Positions 6,441-10,423 of a stretch of DNA of 10,423 bases are shown here, in pieces; position 1 is the first letter of the stretch, and each line of letters begins with the position of its first letter. The notes under the pieces were generated by a model, which saw nothing but the letters and a program-made list of their open reading frames with translations, was not told the origin of the DNA and did not search any database. The translations under genes were made by a program, and so were the position numbers. This stretch comes from Pseudomonadota bacterium (GTDB lineage: Bacteria > Pseudomonadota > Gammaproteobacteria > Burkholderiales > Burkholderiaceae): assembly GCA_023441105.1 (NCBI GenBank), contig JAEZQX010000031.1:1-10423 (forward strand), given 5' to 3'.

Positions 6441-6464
6441 CGCATGGTCCGGCGCGATGGTTGC

Positions 6465-6473
6465 TGTTATTCT
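6465..6473 (+). promoter_or_regulatory. Possible extended -10 promoter just upstream of the SDR gene
   Basis: TGTTATTCT contains the TGn extension followed by TATTCT, four of six matches to the -10 consensus, in a short AT-rich patch (6461-6473) within otherwise GC-rich DNA. The ATG of the dehydrogenase begins at 6482, so transcription would start at or next to the start codon, giving a leaderless or nearly leaderless message. No convincing -35 is seen, and no Shine-Dalgarno sequence precedes the ATG. Confidence 0.28.
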
Positions 6474-6481
6474 GCCGAGCC

Positions 6482-7294
6482 ATGCAGAGCTTCGCCAACA
6501 AGACGGTCGTGCTCACGGGTGCCTCTGATGGGATCGGCGCCGAGATCGCCCGCCAGCTGGCAGCCGAGAAGCCGCGCCTGGTGCTGGCAGCGCGCAACGA
6601 GGACCGGCTCAACGAAGTCGCGTTCCGCTGCCGCAAGTCGGGAGCCGAGGTCCTGGTGGTACCCACCGACGTCTCCGACCGGCCGCAGTGCGAACGACTG
6701 ATCAGCCAGGCCAGCGAGCGTTTCGGCGGCATCGACGTGCTGCTCAACAACGCCGGCATCTCGATGCATGCGAAGTTCGCCGAGATTACCGAGCTTGCCA
6801 CCTTCGAGACGCTGATGGCGGTGAACTTCTTCGGCGCGATGTGGTGTACCCACGCGGCGCTGCCGGCCCTGAAGGAATCGCGCGGGCTGGTGGTCGCGAT
6901 GTCGTCGCTGGCAGGCCGCACCGGCGTTCCCGGGCGTACCGCCTACTGCGCCAGCAAGTTCGCGATGAGCGGCTTCTTCGAGGCGCTGCGCATCGAGCTT
7001 GCCGAAAGCGGCGTCGCCGTCACCATGCTGTTCCCGGGGGTGGTCGCGACCCAGATCCGCCGCAACGGCCTCGACGGCAGCGGTGCGCGCGCCGGCAAGT
7101 CGGGGCTCGACGAGAAAGGCGCCATGAGCCCGGAGCGCTGCGCGGCCCTGGCCATCGCCGGCATGCGGGCCCGCAAGCGCGAGGTCTTCATGACGACGCA
7201 AGGGCGGCTAGGCGTCAAGCTCAAGGCGTTCGCGCCCCAGGTGATCGACCGGCTGGCGATCAAGGCGCTGGCGAAGGAAAGCGGCGGGCGCTAG
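6482..7294 (+). CDS. Classical short-chain dehydrogenase/reductase (SDR)
   Basis: The protein has 270 residues. The Rossmann fold starts at residue 7. The nucleotide-binding motif is TGASDGIG (12-19), AARNEDRL follows the second strand and its Arg suggests NADP(H) preference, and D63 of TDVSD lines the adenine pocket. NNAG is at 89-92. The catalytic set is complete: N115 (VNFFG), S142 (MSSLAG), Y155 and K159 (YCASK). PGVV at 185-188 is the usual strand after the active site. It should be a soluble cytoplasmic NAD(P)-dependent oxidoreductase acting on an alcohol or ketone; the substrate cannot be read from the sequence. The C-terminal part (FMTTQGRLGVKLKAFAPQVIDRL) resembles that of DHRS7B-like SDRs. 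It is 53 bases downstream of the ModA-like gene on the same strand but has no evident functional link to tungstate. Its TAG stop overlaps the stop of the convergent DUF429 gene. Confidence 0.9.
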   Translation: MQSFANKTVVLTGASDGIGAEIARQLAAEKPRLVLAARNEDRLNEVAFRCRKSGAEVLVVPTDVSDRPQCERLISQASERFGGIDVLLNNAGISMHAKFAEITELATFETLMAVNFFGAMWCTHAALPALKESRGLVVAMSSLAGRTGVPGRTAYCASKFAMSGFFEALRIELAESGVAVTMLFPGVVATQIRRNGLDGSGARAGKSGLDEKGAMSPERCAALAIAGMRARKREVFMTTQGRLGVKLKAFAPQVIDRLAIKALAKESGGR

Positions 7295-8169
7295 GCGTCT
7301 GCGCGGCAGAAGGTCGGCAAGGCACCCACCGTCCAGCCCTCCAGTCGATCCATTTCCTTCGGCAGGCCGTAATGGTCGCCGCGCCGGCGCCAGCCCCAGG
7401 CGGCCTGCACTGCACACAGCACCCCGTCGAGCGTGTCCGCCGTGGCATCGGCCACGCAAGGCTCGCGCAAGCCCGGCCCGAACGACACCTGCATGCCCAT
7501 GCAGCCGGCCTCCAGCGCGGCGACGATCGATTCGCGGGCACGGCGCCGGCGATCGTCGTCCTTGCGCAGGTCATCGGTCTTGTACGAGACCCGGCCGACT
7601 AGCTGGCGCGCGAGCATGCCGGGGTAGGCCTCGAGGGCGACGCGAGCCGGATCGCCGTCGACGAGCCCGGGAATGGTCACGCCGGCGGCCAGCAGGCGTG
7701 GCGCACCGGCATGCAGCATCAGCACCACCGGCGGATTGACCCATTTCATGGACGGGCTCGAACCCGAGGGACCATCGGTGATGCGATGGGCGAACTTGGC
7801 GCCGACCGGCCTAGGCAGGGTCCAGGCGCGACACCGTTCGACCAGTTCGACGCGACTCAAGCTGGCCACCCGCGCCGTGATCGCCGCCCACGAAGGCTGC
7901 GGCGCCGCCGGATCGGGAAGCACGCCCCAATCCTGCGCCAGCAGGAACGGCCGCGGCAGCCCGAACGGAAAGTCGCAGCCGGCAATCCAGGGGCCGGGGC
8001 CGCGCAGCCACCGCTCGAAGGCGTCGAGCGAAGGCAGCCGCTCGTGCGCCTCGACGTGCAGCAGGTCATGGCCATGGCCCGCATCCTTCTCGACGAATCG
8101 CGCGATCGCCAGGGTGATCGGCTTGCGCGCGCGCGGCGCGCTGCTGAAATCGATGCCGACGACCTTCAT
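7291..8169 (-). CDS. DUF429 family protein, predicted RNase H-like fold
   Basis: The protein has 292 residues and matches the DUF429 family as I know it. Acidic positions typical of an RNase H/RuvC-like fold are visible: D7 in VVGIDFSSAP, D66 in AGCDFPFGLP, E180 in VALEAYPGML, and D241, D245 and D248 in VADATADTLDGVLCAVQAAW (239-258). The region KFAHRITDGPSGSSPSMKW (125-143) is also family-like, and the end has GWTVGALPTF. Members are predicted nucleases, but to my knowledge no substrate is established, so this is fold-level annotation only. There is no signal peptide. The ATG overlaps the nudB stop (ATGA at 8166-8169), so the gene is translationally coupled to nudB and aspS. The stop codon shares CTAG with the stop of the facing SDR gene. 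Confidence 0.83.
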   Translation of the reverse strand: MKVVGIDFSSAPRARKPITLAIARFVEKDAGHGHDLLHVEAHERLPSLDAFERWLRGPGPWIAGCDFPFGLPRPFLLAQDWGVLPDPAAPQPSWAAITARVASLSRVELVERCRAWTLPRPVGAKFAHRITDGPSGSSPSMKWVNPPVVLMLHAGAPRLLAAGVTIPGLVDGDPARVALEAYPGMLARQLVGRVSYKTDDLRKDDDRRRRARESIVAALEAGCMGMQVSFGPGLREPCVADATADTLDGVLCAVQAAWGWRRRGDHYGLPKEMDRLEGWTVGALPTFCRADA

Positions 8170-8705
8170 GCGGCGGACGGGTCTGGCGCGCCCGCCCGCG
8201 ACTGGAGACAGCGCCGCGCCACTTCCTCGATCGCCTGCACGTTGCTCCAGGAGAAGCAGCGCGGCGCAGCCTGCTGCCACGGCAGCCACTCGTAGCGCAG
8301 GTGCTCGCGCGGTGCGATCGTGACCGGCAGCGGCGCCGGTACCTCCAGCGCGAAGACATGCTCGGTGTTGTGCGTGACGCCCTCGGCATAGCGATGGCGC
8401 CAGTGCGCGAAGATTTCGTAGCGGTTGGTGAGGTTGAGGTCCGCCAGCCGGTGGGCGGCCGTGTCCAGGCCGGTTTCCTCCAGCACCTCGCGGCGGCAGG
8501 TCTGCTCGAGCGGTTCGGCCGGCGAGTCCTTGCTGCCGGTGACCGACTGCCAAAAGCCGGGATGATCGGCGCGCTCCAGCAGCAGCACCTGCAGGTCCGG
8601 CGTGTGGATCACCACCAGCACCGACTCCGGGATCTTGTCCCGGCGCCGGCCGCCGGCGGTTGGAAGCGACTCGGGCCCTGCCTCAGGCGGCGGTGGAGCG
8701 GGCAT
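8166..8705 (-). CDS. nudB: Dihydroneopterin triphosphate diphosphatase NudB (Nudix hydrolase)
   Basis: The protein has 179 residues. [10 protein letters not shown] (26-35), [20 protein letters not shown] (41-60) and the Nudix box with E64, R72-EVLEETG-79 identify a Nudix hydrolase. [30 protein letters not shown] and [13 protein letters not shown] match NudB closely. The enzyme removes pyrophosphate from 7,8-dihydroneopterin triphosphate in folate synthesis, in the cytoplasm, using Mg2+. The spacing from G57 to E64 is one residue longer than the generic Nudix pattern; I recall the same GSKD-type spacing in betaproteobacterial NudB proteins, so it is probably normal. The first 20 residues are a Pro/Gly-rich extension with no better internal start. 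The gene overlaps the end of aspS by 23 bases, and the next gene starts in its stop codon, so the three form an operon. Confidence 0.88.
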   Translation of the reverse strand: MPAPPPPEAGPESLPTAGGRRRDKIPESVLVVIHTPDLQVLLLERADHPGFWQSVTGSKDSPAEPLEQTCRREVLEETGLDTAAHRLADLNLTNRYEIFAHWRHRYAEGVTHNTEHVFALEVPAPLPVTIAPREHLRYEWLPWQQAAPRCFSWSNVQAIEEVARRCLQSRAGAPDPSAA

Positions 8706-10423
8706 CCGTGGTGCGCAGCCGGATGTGCAGCTCGCGCAGCTGCTTCTCGTCGACCGGCGACGGCGCGTGCGTCAACAGGTCCTGGGCGCGCTGCGTCTTG
8801 GGGAAGGCGATCACGTCGCGGATGGATTCGGCGCCGGCCATCATGGTGACGATGCGATCGAGACCGAAGGCGATGCCGCCGTGCGGCGGCGCGCCGTACT
8901 GCAGCGCATCCAGCAGGAAGCCGAACTTCTCCTGGGCCTCGTCGGCGTCGATCTTGAGCGCCCGGAAGACCTTGCTCTGCACGTCCTCGCGGTGGATACG
9001 CACCGAACCACCGCCGATCTCCCAGCCGTTGAGGACCAGGTCGTAGGCCTTGGCGAGGCAGGCGCCGGGGTTGCTCTCCAGCATGTCCTCATGGCCGTCC
9101 TTGGGTGCGGTGAACGGATGGTGGAGCGCCGACCAGCGATCGTTTTCCTCGTCGAATTCGAACATCGGAAAGTCGACCACCCACAGCGGCCGCCATTCGC
9201 TCTCCAGCAGGCCATGGACCTTGCCGAATTCGGAATGGCCGATCTTGCTGCGCAAGGCGCCCATGGCATCGTTGACGACCTTGGCCAGGTCGGCGCCGAA
9301 GAAGATGAGGTCGCCGTTGGCCGCGCCGGTGCGGGTCAGGATCTCGTCGAGCGCCCGGTCGTGCAGGTTCTTGACGATGGGGGACTGCAGGCCTTCGCGC
9401 CCCTTGCCGGCATCGTTGACCTTGATGTACGCCAGGCCGCGGGCGCCGTAGATGGCGACGAACTGGGTGTAGGCGTCGATCTCGCTGCGGCTCATGTCGG
9501 CGCCGCCGGGCACGCGCAGGGCCACCACCCGACCCTTCTCCGAATTGGCCGGGCCGGAAAAGACCTTGAACTCGACCTCCTTCATCACGTCGGTGAGCTC
9601 GGTGAGCTTCAGCTTCACTCGCATGTCCGGCTTGTCCGAGCCGTAGAGGCGCATCGCCTCCTGGTAGCTCATCACCGGAAACTGGTCCGGCAGCCTCACG
9701 TCCAGGACCTGGCGGAAGATGGTGCGGATCATCTCCTCGAAGATGTCCCTGATCTCCTGCTCGCCGAGGAACGAGGTCTCGCAGTCGATCTGGGTGAACT
9801 CCGGTTGCCGGTCGGCGCGCAGGTCCTCGTCGCGGAAGCACTTGACGATCTGGTAGTAGCGGTCGAAGCCGGCCACCATCAGCAGCTGCTTGAAGAGCTG
9901 CGGCGACTGCGGCAGCGCGAAGAACATGCCACTGTTGACGCGCGAGGGAACCAGGTAGTCGCGCGCGCCTTCCGGCGTCGACTTGGTGAGCATCGGCGTC
10001 TCGATGTCGATGAAGCCCAAGGCATCGAGGTAGCGGCGCGTCTCCATCGACACGCGATAGCGCAGCATCAGGTTGCGCTGCATCTGCGAACGGCGCAGGT
10101 CGAGCACGCGATGGGTCAGGCGGGTCGTCTCCGACAGGTTCTCGTCGTCGAGCTGGAACGGCGGCGTGACGGAGGCGTTGAGGATCTCGAGCTCCTGGCA
10201 CAGCACCTCGACCTGGCCGCTGCGCAGCCCGGCGTTCTCGGTGCCGTCGGGGCGGCGCCGCACCTTGCCGACGACGCGGATGCAGTACTCGTTGCGCACG
10301 CGTTCGGCGGTGGCTAACGTGTCCGCGCGATCCGGAGCGCAGACCACCTGGGCGAGTCCCTCGCGGGCGCGCAGGTCGATTAAGATCACGCCGCCATGAT
10401 CGCGACGACGATGCACCCAGCCC
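8683..10423 (-). CDS. aspS: Aspartyl-tRNA synthetase (N-terminus outside window), probably non-discriminating type
   Basis: A frame with 579 visible residues runs to the right edge. Its first codons read [11 protein letters not shown], the usual interior of the OB-fold, so about 20 N-terminal residues are missing; the GTG at 10416 is simply the valine of this motif. The anticodon-binding domain is followed by the class II core: [29 protein letters not shown], motif 2 [16 protein letters not shown] (about 9788-9835), the bacterial GAD insertion, and motif 3 GIAFGLDRI (about 8851-8877), then [20 protein letters not shown]. It charges tRNA with aspartate. His in RRRDHGG (10396-10398) and Gly in RPDGTEN (10243-10245) correspond to the His31/Gly82 determinants reported for the non-discriminating Pseudomonas aeruginosa enzyme, so it may also charge tRNA-Asn. 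It is the promoter-proximal visible gene of aspS-nudB-DUF429. Confidence 0.97.
   Translation of the reverse strand, partial: GWVHRRRDHGGVILIDLRAREGLAQVVCAPDRADTLATAERVRNEYCIRVVGKVRRRPDGTENAGLRSGQVEVLCQELEILNASVTPPFQLDDENLSETTRLTHRVLDLRRSQMQRNLMLRYRVSMETRRYLDALGFIDIETPMLTKSTPEGARDYLVPSRVNSGMFFALPQSPQLFKQLLMVAGFDRYYQIVKCFRDEDLRADRQPEFTQIDCETSFLGEQEIRDIFEEMIRTIFRQVLDVRLPDQFPVMSYQEAMRLYGSDKPDMRVKLKLTELTDVMKEVEFKVFSGPANSEKGRVVALRVPGGADMSRSEIDAYTQFVAIYGARGLAYIKVNDAGKGREGLQSPIVKNLHDRALDEILTRTGAANGDLIFFGADLAKVVNDAMGALRSKIGHSEFGKVHGLLESEWRPLWVVDFPMFEFDEENDRWSALHHPFTAPKDGHEDMLESNPGACLAKAYDLVLNGWEIGGGSVRIHREDVQSKVFRALKIDADEAQEKFGFLLDALQYGAPPHGGIAFGLDRIVTMMAGAESIRDVIAFPKTQRAQDLLTHAPSPVDEKQLRELHIRLRTTDARSTAA

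Noticed and set aside
8500..8540. Apparent one-residue insertion in the NudB Nudix box
   Set aside because: I recall the same GSKD-type spacing in betaproteobacterial NudB proteins, so it is probably the normal form of this subfamily and not a defect.
8602..10317. Very long open frame on the plus strand opposite aspS
   Set aside because: It lies entirely antisense to a well-recognised synthetase, its residues are low-complexity and resemble no family, and long antisense frames are expected in DNA of this GC content.
1..10423. Mobile element, prophage, CRISPR or toxin-antitoxin content
   Set aside because: No transposase or integrase motifs, terminal repeats, spaced direct repeats or small paired genes were found. 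Every stretch is accounted for by ordinary chromosomal genes.

Overview
The window is GC-rich, densely packed bacterial chromosome. It contains ten protein-coding genes, two of them cut by the window edges, and I see no RNA genes, mobile elements, CRISPR arrays or phage genes. Two things point to a betaproteobacterium, possibly from a Rhodocyclales-like group: the form of the aspartyl-tRNA synthetase and the type of NudB encoded directly behind it. This assignment rests on remembered family sequences, not on a search.

Layout from left to right. (1) Positions 1-1078, minus strand: a TTC38-like tetratricopeptide protein whose C-terminus lies outside the window. (2) 1238-2296, minus: a protein with two different GNAT acetyltransferase domains fused, the first ArsN2-like and the second of the phosphinothricin acetyltransferase type. 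(3) 2380-4728, minus: a tightly coupled trio, tupB (tungstate permease), tupC (ATPase) and a regulator joining an excisionase-type HTH to a molybdate/tungstate-binding-protein-like domain. (4) 4814-6428, plus: divergently transcribed tupA (periplasmic tungstate-binding protein) and an overlapping ModA-like gene that encodes no signal peptide. (5) 6482-7294, plus: a classical short-chain dehydrogenase. (6) 7291-10423, minus: aspS, nudB and a DUF429 gene, each overlapping the next. No gene-free gap exceeds 300 bases; the longest is 159 bases (1079-1237).

The most coherent functional unit is the tungstate (possibly also molybdate) locus at 2380-6428. TupA should capture the oxyanion in the periplasm, TupB and TupC import it, and the HTH/PBP-like protein probably senses it in the cytoplasm and controls the divergent promoters. 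The 85-base region between tupA and tupB carries an imperfect inverted repeat that is a natural operator candidate. The signal-less ModA-like protein is the least explained member: it puts a second, apparently cytoplasmic, oxyanion-binding fold into the tupA transcript.

The aspS end is housekeeping. The visible AspRS has the His and Gly determinants I associate with non-discriminating enzymes, which predicts tRNA-dependent asparagine synthesis by GatCAB elsewhere in the genome. I found no complete, clearly undescribed system. The best leads are the signal-less ModA-like protein within the split tungstate locus and the tandem GNAT fusion.
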